A stretch of DNA of 64,000 bases, taken from assembly GCA_020635855.1 (NCBI GenBank), contig JACJYZ010000002.1:558001-622000 (forward strand), read 5' to 3'. A model generated the notes under the pieces. It did not search any database and was not told the origin of the DNA. It was given only the letters and a program-made list of their open reading frames with translations. The first letter of the stretch is position 1. Each line of letters opens with the position of its first letter. The translations under genes were made by a program, and so were the position numbers. Below, in pieces: positions 49,390 to 59,500 of this stretch. The DNA is from Flavobacteriales bacterium (GTDB lineage Bacteria; Bacteroidota; Bacteroidia; JACJYZ01).

Positions 49390-51840
49390 TCAACGAATAA
49401 CCAGTTTGGATATACCGCGTTGGGTGCCACGTGTGAAGATCACACTGTAGACGCCTGTTTTGAGATCGGGTCGGATCATCTGAGTGGAAATGTCTTGTGA
49501 TGATCCGTTCAGCTCCTGGTGGTATACTTCGCGTCCGAGTACATCCATGATAGAAAGTACCGCGGTGCCGTTTCCTTCCAGGTGGGGAACAATGATGCGG
49601 AAGGCATCGCTGGCGGGGTTCGGTACCACCCGGAAGCTGATCTCATTTGTGGCGTCTGCAATGCCATTGGTGACCTCGCAACCGGTTTCGCGCACTTCCC
49701 ATTCGTAGAAGTAGTAGTAGAAGCCGGCAGATCCGGCATTGGATTCCGTGATGGAGACCAGGTTGTTGATGGTGTACGGGAAAACGGCGCCGGCATTGTT
49801 CCGGTACATGTCGGATGTGCCGATGGTTTGCATGAACCTGCCGGTGCCTGCAGGTACGGTTAGGTCCAGCACCACACGTTGTCCGCCTGCGGTCAGGTTC
49901 ACCTGGCGGGAAGCGATCACGTTGCCGCCTTCACCGTCCAGCACCGCGATCTCACGCATACCCGATGAGTTGGCGTAGACATATACGGAATGGATGATGA
50001 CGTCTTTGCTCGCGTCGAAAAACAGGCCGTAGCCCGGGTTGTTGTGCATGCCGCCGCCGCCGATGGTGGTGTCAGGGGCGCCTACATTTTGCAAAGGTTT
50101 GGGGTCGCCGGTACCTACGGTGATCAGGTTGGATTTAACCAGTGAATCGCTGCCGACGCCGTTGGTGGCGGTGAGCTTAACGGTGTAGGAGCCGGGCGCT
50201 GCGTATGTATGACTCGGGTTTTGCTGGGTGGATGTGTTTCCGTCGCCGAACGTCCACAGCCAGCTGGTGGGATTGAAGGTGGATTGATCGGTGAACTGAA
50301 CGGTGAGAGCGTTGCAGCCGTTGGTGGCGTCGGTGGTGAAGCTCACGTCAGGTGCGGACTGCATCACCTCTTCCACTGCTTTCAGGATGTCGATGCGGCC
50401 CCATCCCCAGGTGTTGTTGGGAATGCTGGAACCGGATATGCCCGAACAGGTCTGGGAGGATGTTTTTCTGATGGCTGTTCGCTCCAGTACGTCTTCGATG
50501 GTATCTACCTGTCCGGCGAGGGATGGGTTGGCGGAGATCAGCAGGGCAACGGCGCCGACCACATGAGGGCCCGCCATACTTGTGCCGCTCATGGTGGTGT
50601 ATCCGCCTCCGTCAGCGGCAGAGCGGATGCTGGATCCGGGTGCCACCACATTGGGTTTGATGCGTGTGACGCCGCCTGACGTAGCGCCACCGCGGCTGCT
50701 GAAGCTGGAGATGTCATCGGCGCTGGTGGATGAACCCACGGCAAAGCTGGCTTCGAAAATGGCCGGGTCACCGATGGTGTTGCAGTCCGGACCGCTGTTG
50801 GCGGCCGACACCACCACCACGATTCCGGCGGCCTTGCAGTTTTTCACCGCCTGCTCCATGGTGTTGTAGTTGGATGAGTTGCACCCTTCGTCGGTCGGAC
50901 ATTCCCACGAGTTGTTGATCACGTGGGGTGCTTTGGCCGGGTCCGCACCCGAACCGTTCAGCTTGGTGGGAGCGAGGAACCATTCGAAGCAGGACACATA
51001 AAGCGATAGACTGCCCACGCCGTCGTCCATGTTGCGCGCAGCGATCCATTTGGCTTCGGGGGCCACACCGATCTGGTTGCCGGCACCATCATCGCCGCAA
51101 ATGGTGCCGATGGTATGTGTGCCATGACTTCCGTCGCCACAAGGCTCGGGTGAGTTGTAGCCGCAGCTCGGACTTCCAGGGGAATTCTTCACCGCATCAA
51201 ACCAGTTATAGTCATGGTTGGCAGAACTGCCGTTCCAACCGCGGTAGTGATCAATCAGCGCCGGATGGTCCCAGTCGACACCTGCGTCGGCACCGCCTAT
51301 GATCACACCCTGGCCTTTGAAGCCAAGCTTCCACACCTCATCCGCATTGATCATGGAAATGCCCCACTCAATGCCATTCGGACCTTTGCCGGGGCCGTCG
51401 GGCACCACGTCAATGGGTTTCTGGTTCGTGAGCTTCACATTGTATTGGATGTTGGCTACATCCGGCCGGCTGGCCAGTGATTCCACCAGGGAGGCATCCG
51501 CGATCACCATCAGGGCATTCACAATGAAGAAGGATTGATAGGTTGCGCCTGCCTGGTTCAGTTGGGCCTTGATGCCCTTCTGACTTTTCTCTGCATAAGC
51601 TTTCAGCGTTTCATACACGTACCGTCCTTTTTCCTCTTTGGTCTTGAGTTGATAGGCTGCACTCACATCCGCCTGATCGCCCATAATCACCATGCACTCC
51701 ACGGGTTCGTTCAGCACCAGGCGGTTCTTGAGGTTCTGATCCACTTTGCTCACCCAGGCGGCAGAAGATTGTGCGAATGCCCATCCACCGGCAAGGAGGG
51801 CACAAAACAACATGGCCGGTCTTCTGTAAATGTTTCTCAT
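49390..51840 (-). CDS. Secreted subtilisin-like serine protease with PKD and T9SS type A domains
   Basis: 816 residues from ATG 51840 (the frame opens 13 codons earlier). Signal peptide, then an inhibitor-I9-like propeptide (about 25-130). The S8 catalytic domain has D185 (GGADAGVDWDHP), H239 (GSHGTHTIGT) and S421 (MSGTSMAGPHVVGAVALL), with the oxyanion Asn in VSAANSGPD. A PKD domain follows (SWLWTFGDGNTSTQQNPSH), then about 130 residues of unclear fold, then the T9SS type A tail (RVVPNPASDAFRI). It should be an extracellular endopeptidase. Terminator downstream; divergent from the M1 peptidase gene. Confidence 0.93.
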   Translation of the reverse strand: MRNIYRRPAMLFCALLAGGWAFAQSSAAWVSKVDQNLKNRLVLNEPVECMVIMGDQADVSAAYQLKTKEEKGRYVYETLKAYAEKSQKGIKAQLNQAGATYQSFFIVNALMVIADASLVESLASRPDVANIQYNVKLTNQKPIDVVPDGPGKGPNGIEWGISMINADEVWKLGFKGQGVIIGGADAGVDWDHPALIDHYRGWNGSSANHDYNWFDAVKNSPGSPSCGYNSPEPCGDGSHGTHTIGTICGDDGAGNQIGVAPEAKWIAARNMDDGVGSLSLYVSCFEWFLAPTKLNGSGADPAKAPHVINNSWECPTDEGCNSSNYNTMEQAVKNCKAAGIVVVVSAANSGPDCNTIGDPAIFEASFAVGSSTSADDISSFSSRGGATSGGVTRIKPNVVAPGSSIRSAADGGGYTTMSGTSMAGPHVVGAVALLISANPSLAGQVDTIEDVLERTAIRKTSSQTCSGISGSSIPNNTWGWGRIDILKAVEEVMQSAPDVSFTTDATNGCNALTVQFTDQSTFNPTSWLWTFGDGNTSTQQNPSHTYAAPGSYTVKLTATNGVGSDSLVKSNLITVGTGDPKPLQNVGAPDTTIGGGGMHNNPGYGLFFDASKDVIIHSVYVYANSSGMREIAVLDGEGGNVIASRQVNLTAGGQRVVLDLTVPAGTGRFMQTIGTSDMYRNNAGAVFPYTINNLVSITESNAGSAGFYYYFYEWEVRETGCEVTNGIADATNEISFRVVPNPASDAFRIIVPHLEGNGTAVLSIMDVLGREVYHQELNGSSQDISTQMIRPDLKTGVYSVIFTRGTQRGISKLVIR

Positions 51841-52033
51841 AAACGTTGATTCATAAGCGTCTAACATCACACCTTCCATCCAAGGATGAAAAGCGCATGA
51901 ATAAAGGTTATTGAGGGGATGGGAAGCTGCCCCGGAGCAATAACTACAAACTGCGAATTAGCGTCGTGCTTGCCCCAAGGTAAGACATATCGTTTTAAAA
52001 AACCAAATATGCTTCGGCAGGAATGCGAATGGG

Positions 52034-52067
52034 TTTGTAAATGTTTTGATGTCGAATGTTATATTTA
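52034..52067 (+). promoter_or_regulatory. Possible promoter of M1 peptidase
   Basis: TTTG (52034-52037), 22 bases, then TATATTTA (52060-52067, 7 of 8). Spacing is long. It lies 17 bases before the ATG, in the 244-base divergent spacer that otherwise shows nothing recognisable. Confidence 0.35.
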
Positions 52068-52084
52068 CATCTGATCCCATCGCC

Positions 52085-54025
52085 ATGAAAAAAATCCTGC
52101 TTCTTTTTCTTCTTTGTTTGACGGGTGGTGGCATGCTGCTTGCCCAGGTATTGAAGCCGTTTGAAATCGGTCAGATCCACGAGGAAGCACGTATGGAAAA
52201 ACAAATGTTTGAACGCATGAAAGGTGTCACGGCGGTTGATGCCATCCGTGATCCGTATGACGTGATTCACTACAGGTGCAGGTGGAAGGTAGATCCGGCG
52301 GTCAAGTTTATTCAGGGCAGTGTGCGCGTTTCTTTTGTTGCCAGAGGAAACGTGGACACCGTTCAGCTGGATTTGCATGATACCCTGCAGGTCGACAGCG
52401 TGCTGCATCACGGACAACAGGTAGCATTCGATCACTCCGGCGGCCACATCCGCATTCCGGTTCCGGCGCTGTCTGCTTCAGATATCGATTCGGTGGAGGT
52501 TTTCTACCAGGGCGTGCCGCCGTCTTCCGGCTTCGGATCCTTTGAACAGAACGTACATGACACCTTGCCGGAAGTGCCTATTATCTGGACGCTGTCAGAA
52601 CCTTATGGTGCCAGCGAGTGGTGGCCCTGCAAGAATGACCTTTCCGACAAGGCCGATTCCATCGATCTATACCTCGAAGTGCCGGACGGCAACCTGGGCG
52701 TTAGCAACGGCCTGATTGCCGATCAGAACAGCGTGTCGGGCTGGACGACTTACCACTGGAAACACCGCTATCCCATCGCCACGTACCTGGTGTGCATGGC
52801 TGTAACGAACTATGCCGTGTATCCGCAACAGGTCACCTTCGGCAACAACACGATGCCACTTAATAACTACCTGTATCCGGAAGATTCGGCGGATGTGGTT
52901 CCGCAATTGCAGTCGATCCCCGAACTGGTGACCGTATTCGATTCGTTGTTCGGACTGTATCCCTTCGCCGAAGAAAAATACGGCCAGGTGCAGTTCGGAT
53001 GGGGTGGAGGCATGGAACATCAGACCGCAACTTTCGCAGGTAACTTCAGTTACCACCTGCTGTCGCATGAACTCGGCCACCAGTGGTTCGGCGACCGTGT
53101 CACCTGCGGAAGCTGGGAAGATATCTGGCTGAACGAGGGTTTTGCTACCTATATGACGGGCCTCGGCTATGAGAATATGTTCAACGGTCAGTGGTGGCAT
53201 CCCTACATCGTAGCGGTGATGGGTGATGTGACCAGTGCGCCGGATGGATCGGTCCGATGCACAGACACCACCGATATCAACCGGATATTCGACGGCCGCC
53301 TGACGTATTCAAAGGGCGCCATGATCCTCCACCAGCTGCGTTGGGTGGTGGGCGATTCCGCATTTTTTCAGGGCATCAGGAATTACCTCAATGACCCTTC
53401 TCTCGGCTATGGCTTTGCCAGAACTTCCGACCTTCAATCTCACATCGAAGCCAGCAGCGGACAAAACCTGGATTGGTATTTCAACGATTGGTATGATGGC
53501 GAAGGATACCCCAGCTATGACATCGGCTGGAGCCAGACCGGAAATACCCTTGAACTGGTGGTGAACCAGCAAACCTCGGATGCCTCGGTTTCATTTTTCG
53601 CTTTGCCCATTCCGGTGAAGGTATACGGTGCCGGATCGGACACCCTGCTTCGTTTGTCACATACCTACAGCGGGGAGATCTTCCAGGTGCCGGTTTCTTT
53701 CAAGGTTGATTCGATCCGTTTCGATCCCGATGTGTGGATCATTTCGGCCAGCAACCACATCGCATCCGTTCCGGAGATCAATGCGGATGAAGGCATGCGC
53801 GTGTACCCCAATCCGGCAAGCCACACCGTATATGTGCAACTGGCCAAGCCGGCCGGCCATTGTAACGCCAGGTTATTCGATGTCTCCGGCAGGTTGATCC
53901 GGTCCGTAACCTTTGAACACACCCGTTCATTTGCCTTCCCATTGCCGGAGCTGGCCGCAGGGTTGTATGACCTGGATGTGGTTGTAGACGGATTGCATCT
54001 GAGGCAGAAGTTGGTGGTGGATTGA
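52085..54025 (+). CDS. Secreted M1-family aminopeptidase with T9SS type A sorting domain
   Basis: 646 residues from ATG 52085 (signal peptide KKILLLFLLCLTGGGMLLAQ). M1 fold: N-terminal beta domain, exopeptidase motif GGMEHQT (variant of GAMEN), zinc site HELGHQWFGD with H328, E329, H332, and the third ligand E351 in WLNEGFATY. The C-terminal 85 residues are a T9SS type A tail (RVYPNPASHTVYVQL). It lacks the long helical C-terminal domain of housekeeping PepN, consistent with a short secreted form. Probably takes part with the adjacent secreted subtilase in extracellular protein breakdown (inference). Confidence 0.92.
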   Translation: MKKILLLFLLCLTGGGMLLAQVLKPFEIGQIHEEARMEKQMFERMKGVTAVDAIRDPYDVIHYRCRWKVDPAVKFIQGSVRVSFVARGNVDTVQLDLHDTLQVDSVLHHGQQVAFDHSGGHIRIPVPALSASDIDSVEVFYQGVPPSSGFGSFEQNVHDTLPEVPIIWTLSEPYGASEWWPCKNDLSDKADSIDLYLEVPDGNLGVSNGLIADQNSVSGWTTYHWKHRYPIATYLVCMAVTNYAVYPQQVTFGNNTMPLNNYLYPEDSADVVPQLQSIPELVTVFDSLFGLYPFAEEKYGQVQFGWGGGMEHQTATFAGNFSYHLLSHELGHQWFGDRVTCGSWEDIWLNEGFATYMTGLGYENMFNGQWWHPYIVAVMGDVTSAPDGSVRCTDTTDINRIFDGRLTYSKGAMILHQLRWVVGDSAFFQGIRNYLNDPSLGYGFARTSDLQSHIEASSGQNLDWYFNDWYDGEGYPSYDIGWSQTGNTLELVVNQQTSDASVSFFALPIPVKVYGAGSDTLLRLSHTYSGEIFQVPVSFKVDSIRFDPDVWIISASNHIASVPEINADEGMRVYPNPASHTVYVQLAKPAGHCNARLFDVSGRLIRSVTFEHTRSFAFPLPELAAGLYDLDVVVDGLHLRQKLVVD

Positions 54026-54109
54026 CCGCTGCACAATGGTTTAGGTACACTTTCTTAAGTAAAACTCTAGGAAAGGAGTGACGTATATATCCGCGCTAAC
54101 CGGAGTAAT

Positions 54110-55849
54110 ATGTTTTCCTGGAACTTCCATCACACGATCGCCTTTCTGCTGCCTTTGCTGGCGTCATTGGTTAATCTCGGCCTGTTTATTAAGGTGTTTT
54201 TCTTCACCCAACGCAAGTCGTTGCATGTCCTTTTTTCTCTTTTTGTGATCACCCTGTTTGCCTGGCAGCTCGGTGATGTGCTTGTCAGGATATCGGGTGA
54301 TGCGGGTACTGCCTCGTTCTGGCTGTTCTGTTTGGGAAACCTGTTGTATCCCATGTTGGCTTTGTGGTTCCATTTCAGCATTCTCTTTACGCGTAGGTTT
54401 CGTTGGGCCATGTCACCAGTTGTATTGACGATCATTTACCTTCCGGCATTTGTCTTCCTGTGCCTGGGTGCTGCCGGTATGAGTCAGTTTCAACTCACGA
54501 ATCATCCGTTCTGGGGTTACCTGCCCCGCATTCTCCCCACCCCATTCAATCAGGTTTCCAGCTACTGGGTCATCATGGTGGCGGTGTTTACCATGGTGGC
54601 TTTGTTTGTTTTCATCTTTCGTCACCGCAAACGGGATGATGACCACCGCATGCAAGCCATCCTGATATCCGTCGGATTTGCAGTTCCTGCTATTCAGGGA
54701 ATTCTGACCGAGCTTTTGTTTCCATTGGTGTTTGATATGGATCCGGTACCGTTGACATCAACCACGATTTCCATTTTCTCCATATGCGCTTACATTGCCA
54801 TCAAGCGTCACCGCATGTTTTCCTTCTCGCCGAAAGGGGCTTTGCCGTTTATTCTCCAACACATCACCGAAGGTGTGATGATTACCGATCATGCAGGCGT
54901 TGTGCAGTATGTAAACCATACTTTTTGTGATTTGTTCGGTTGGCAGAATGCAGATATGGTGAAGGGGCAACCGGTCAAATTCGTGTTCGACAATTGCGGA
55001 AATGCAGCACACGCCAAGGAACGCATGCAGCGATGGATGAGATTAGAGGATGAACGTATTGAGTTGGAAATGCACGTGCAGGATGTGCAGGGCATTGTGT
55101 CGGGATGGACACAGTGGAGCAGGTCCGCTTACAAAGACAATAAAGGAAGGGCCATCGGTTATATTTTCATGGTGAAGAACATTTCAATGCAGAAGCTACA
55201 GGAAAAGGAAAGGTTGTTGTCTGTGATTGAGACAGAGGAAAAGGAACGGGTGAGACTGGGACAGGACCTCCACGACGGTGTTTGCCAGAACCTGTCGGCG
55301 GCCAAAATGATGGCTGAACTGATGGCATTCAAACCGAATGAATTCAATGAGCCCATGCTGACAAGGCTGGTAACCGTATTGAGGGATACCTTGTCGGAGG
55401 TGCGCACCCTTTCCCATGGGATGACACCCCAGATTCTCGAGGAAACCGGCTTGTCAGGTGCACTCAGGAGATTGTGTGAAATGGTCACAGACACCCACAA
55501 GGTCAGGTTGCATGTGAGTATGCAGAACAGTGGTTTTTCACCAACGGTGGAACTTAGTCTATACAGGATTTCACAGGAACTCATCCAGAATACATTAAAG
55601 CACGCACGTGCCACAGCCATCCAGATTGATGTGACCACCGACCACAAAGGATTGTGGTTTGAATACCGCGACAATGGTCAGGGGTTTGAGGCCAACGGTA
55701 AATCCCTCGCGGATGCACTCAATGGAATGGGCATCTGCAGCATTCACTCGCGTGTGCGTGCTTTGGATGGCAGTTTGAACTGGCATTCCGCCCTAAACCG
55801 CGGTGTGGAGGTTCGTATCCATATTCCCAGGGAAGCCCTGCGCGCTTGA
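54110..55849 (+). CDS. Sensor histidine kinase with 7TM-like N-terminus, PAS and HisKA_3
   Basis: 579 residues. Seven hydrophobic helices in about 1-235 resemble the N-terminal 7TM domain of histidine kinases. A PAS domain (about 245-360) has FILQHITEGVMITDHAGVVQYVN and SAYKDNKGRAIGYIFMVKNI. The NarL-type dimerisation domain carries His388 (RLGQDLHDGVCQNLSAAKMM) and is followed by HATPase boxes ELIQNTLKHA, YRDNGQGF and GMGICSIHSRV. Such kinases normally pair with LuxR-type regulators, but none is adjacent, so it is an orphan in this window. It begins 84 bases after the M1 peptidase. Confidence 0.9.
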   Translation: MFSWNFHHTIAFLLPLLASLVNLGLFIKVFFFTQRKSLHVLFSLFVITLFAWQLGDVLVRISGDAGTASFWLFCLGNLLYPMLALWFHFSILFTRRFRWAMSPVVLTIIYLPAFVFLCLGAAGMSQFQLTNHPFWGYLPRILPTPFNQVSSYWVIMVAVFTMVALFVFIFRHRKRDDDHRMQAILISVGFAVPAIQGILTELLFPLVFDMDPVPLTSTTISIFSICAYIAIKRHRMFSFSPKGALPFILQHITEGVMITDHAGVVQYVNHTFCDLFGWQNADMVKGQPVKFVFDNCGNAAHAKERMQRWMRLEDERIELEMHVQDVQGIVSGWTQWSRSAYKDNKGRAIGYIFMVKNISMQKLQEKERLLSVIETEEKERVRLGQDLHDGVCQNLSAAKMMAELMAFKPNEFNEPMLTRLVTVLRDTLSEVRTLSHGMTPQILEETGLSGALRRLCEMVTDTHKVRLHVSMQNSGFSPTVELSLYRISQELIQNTLKHARATAIQIDVTTDHKGLWFEYRDNGQGFEANGKSLADALNGMGICSIHSRVRALDGSLNWHSALNRGVEVRIHIPREALRA

Positions 55850-55948
55850 GGTCCGGGTTAAAACTTTTGTTTCGAACATCAGGGGATCATGTAACCATTC
55901 GGTTAGATCCATCTGACTCCTCCGATATTTGTGCGGACCGGGATTTTA

Positions 55949-55980
55949 TTTGTTCAATCATCCGCTTTTTCCTACATTTG
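55949..55980 (+). promoter_or_regulatory. Promoter of the PKD/SprB-repeat gene
   Basis: TTTG (55949-55952), 20 bases, TACATTTG (55973-55980): full consensus. The ATG is 167 bases downstream, giving a leader of about 160 bases in which I see no other gene. Confidence 0.65.
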
Positions 55981-56147
55981 GGTTCGGTAGTGTGTTTTTA
56001 TTTCTACTTCTTTTGATTTTCGGGTGGGTTTCAACCTCACCCGGTGTGTAGTGTAATTAGATTCTTTTTACCCGATTGATAGCATTTCCGTCATGCTGAG
56101 TGTGCAGCGTGCGGTATTGTAGCGTCTAACCTATATCCGTTGGTGTA

Positions 56148-56555
56148 ATGAAACATGTATTCATTCCTGCTATTTGCATGCTGTTGGTGTGCGGCTTGGC
56201 TGCGGGACAAACCGGGCATAACCATGAAAGCATGGCTGACCGGCATCGCTCATTGGTTGATATGGAAACATCCGGTCAACTGGAAACCTCCCTGTTGTTG
56301 GAAAACCCCAGGCTGCAGATTGAGGTCAAGGAGGAACTTTACCGCATCATTGCCTCGCATCCTGCTGTTCCGTCATCCGATCTGCAACCATTGAAAGCCT
56401 ACTATTTCAAGCACTATTATCAGGTGTGGGAACAAATGTATGCCCGGCTGGCACAACAACCGGTTATCACGGAAAAGGAGTGGTCTTCCGTTCCATCTGG
56501 CTCGACTACCAGGCACAAAAGCAACTTGTGCCTGCACCTTCCGTGCAGCGCATAG
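56148..56555 (+). CDS. N-terminal fragment of the PKD/SprB-repeat protein (frameshifted)
   Basis: 135 residues as read. A signal peptide (MKHVFIPAICMLLVCGLAAG) is followed by a helical segment (SLVDMETSGQLETSLLLENP, YYFKHYYQVWEQMYARLAQQ). From about 56475 the reading becomes implausible (WSSVPSGSTTRHKSN), while the -1 frame becomes protein-like and continues for 1300 residues. The large downstream frame lacks a signal peptide, although its T9SS tail requires one. The two are therefore halves of one gene joined at a probable one-base deletion near the A-run 56473-56476. Confidence 0.75.
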   Translation: MKHVFIPAICMLLVCGLAAGQTGHNHESMADRHRSLVDMETSGQLETSLLLENPRLQIEVKEELYRIIASHPAVPSSDLQPLKAYYFKHYYQVWEQMYARLAQQPVITEKEWSSVPSGSTTRHKSNLCLHLPCSA

Positions 56556-59500
56556 ATCCTATTGCAATCAGCAAAATGAAATTCAGATCAATGGCTGTAC
56601 ATGGACCCGGTCAGGATTGCAACAACCCTGATTTTGAGATGTGCGATTTCAGTGGTTGGGAGACCTATGTAGGTGAGGTGAATACCAGTCCGTATGTCAT
56701 GATCAACAGTGTCAGCACCGACATCTGGTGCAGTGAAAAGACCGGACAATGTACCAACCTCCCGCCTCCCGATCCGGCCTGTGGTTGCGACCAGGGTGGC
56801 GGTGTGATCACTTGCGGTAACGGGTGTACGGGCACCAGTACCACCAACGGTGTATGTACCTGCACGAGTTGCCCGTGCGCATTCAACAGCAGTCATTTCA
56901 TCGTCAGCAGTGGTACGGACGAAGTAACCAAAGCATTTCCGAAAGTGTACCCCGGTGGTGGCGGATGCTCGGCACTGATCGGTGACAAAACCGGGACCGG
57001 TGGCAAGGCCGCCAGCGTGGCGCAAACGTTCCGTGTGAGCAAAGCCAATGCGAATTTCGTGTACCACTGGGCTGCCGTGATGCAAGACCCCGGTACAAGC
57101 CATGCCCCCGGAGAGAAGCCGTTCATCAAAGTGAATATGTATGATAAAGATGGCAATGGTATCCCTTGTGCCAACTACGAAGCCTATTCCGGAGACGGAA
57201 AGGATGGCTGGCAAACAACAGGTGGCCTGCTGAATGATATTGTGTATCATGATTGGACCACCGTATTCGTTCCGCTCGATTCCTACATGGGGCAGGACGT
57301 GACCTTCGAGTTCATCGTGGGCGACTGCTCACAGGGTGGTCATTATGGCTATGGCTATCTAGACCTGGAATGCAATCCTTTCGGACTTTTGGTGGGAACT
57401 GAAGTTCCTTGTGGCCCCACAACCCTGTGTGCTCCTGATGGTGCCGACAAGTATCAATGGTCTACCGGCGAAACCACCCAGTGCATCACCCCGGCCACCA
57501 CCAACGATTATTCTGTGACCGTCACACCCTACACCGGTGTTGCATGTTCCATCATACTGGATACAAATGTGGTGGTGGTTCCCAAATCTGTTACGGCAGA
57601 TTTTACCACTGCTGATATTTGTGTGGGTGATTCGGCACACTTTACAGACGGATCTACCGCAACCGGTACCACCATCGATACGTGGGAGTGGGATTTCGAT
57701 AACAACGGCACCGTGGATGCCACAGATCAGAACCCGTCACATGTATATACCAACATCGGAACCTATACGGTGGAACTCACTGTTACCAGTCCGGATGGCT
57801 GTACCCATAGCATCACCAAAACCATCAATGTGACCGAATGCGGGGTGGATGTGGATGTAACAGGCGATGAGATTTGTGAAGGCGACTGCGGTTCCATTGA
57901 GGCCTCGCCTGTATCCGGTACCGGACCGTTCACCTACACGTGGAGCGATGCATCGCTTACCGGTACAGGCCCTCACCAAGTTTGCCCGACAGTTACCACC
58001 GACTATACCGTGACCATTTCTGATAATTTTGGCAACACCGATGAGGCGACTGCAACGGTTGTGGTTAACCCCCTGCCGGTGCTGACCACCTCCATGACGG
58101 GTACCGCCTGTGGTGCCTGTGATGGAAGCATCAGCGTGAATGCAACCGGCGCCACATCCTATACCTTTTCGTGGTCGAACGGATGTACGAGTGCAACCTG
58201 CTCCGGTGTATGCGCAGGTACATACAGCGTGACCGTCACAAGCGACAAAGGCTGCGAGCAAACCGCTTCGGTGAATGTCAGCAACACCGACGGACAACAG
58301 ATCGTCATGGATTCAACCGATGTATTGTGCAACGGTACCTGCACAGGAACGGCCACATCCACCATCATATCCGGCGGAACAGCACCGTTTGACTTCTCAT
58401 GGTCCAACGGCCAAACAGGAAATTCGGCAACAGGTCATACCATTACCGGACTCTGTGCCGGAACCTATTCGGTTACGGTGACCGATGCATCCGGTTGTGA
58501 AGCGTTGGGTGTTACCGTGGTGAATGAACCGCCAGCGCTGGTGATCTCCCATACATCCGTTAACAATCCATGCTTCGGAGATGCACTCGGTTCCGTGGAC
58601 CTCACGGTTTCGGGAGGAATGCCCGGCTACACCTATGACTGGGATCAGGATGGAACAGGTGACAATGACGACGCTGAAGATCTTTCCAATCTCCCTGCCG
58701 GTACCTATGCGGTTACCGTAACGGATGCAAACGGATGCCAGATCACCGATGAAATTATCATTACCGAACCTACACAATTGGTGGCGGGAACCACTGCCAC
58801 GGATGTAAGCTGCGCCGGAGGAACAGATGGTGCGGTTGATCTGAATGTTAGCGGTGGTACGCCGACTTACACCTTCAAATGGAACAACAACAGCACCGGT
58901 GAAGATCTGACCGGTGTGCCTGCCGGTGTGTATACCGTCACCGTTACAGATAACAACAACTGTACGGTGATCATCACTGATACCGTGGAAGAACCCACAC
59001 CGCTGGTGCTTTCAACAACAGGTGTCGACAACTTATGCTATGGAGATGCGGGTGGAAGCATTGACCTGACTGCCAGCGGTGCTACCCCGGGTTATACATA
59101 TAAGTGGAGCAATGGTAAAACCACCCAGGATCTGAGTGGCCTGGTTGCCGGTGTGTATGCCGTTACCGTAACCGATAAGAATGGATGTACGGCTACTGCA
59201 CAGCAAAACATCACGGAGCCGACAGCCCTTGTGCTCTCCGGTTCCACCACGAATGAAAGCTGCTTTGCATCCAACGGAAGTGCTACGATATCTGCCTCCG
59301 GCGCAACACCCGGCTATCACTATTTATGGGACAATGGCGCAACGTCGGCTACCAACACCGGTTTGCCGGAGGGTACCTATTGTGTGACCGTGACCGATAA
59401 CAATGGTTGTACCCACGATACATGCCTGAGCCTCGTAAACATCCCCGGTCCCATCTCGGGCTTATCAGGAGAAGATGTATGCGAAGGAGCTGCTACCAAC

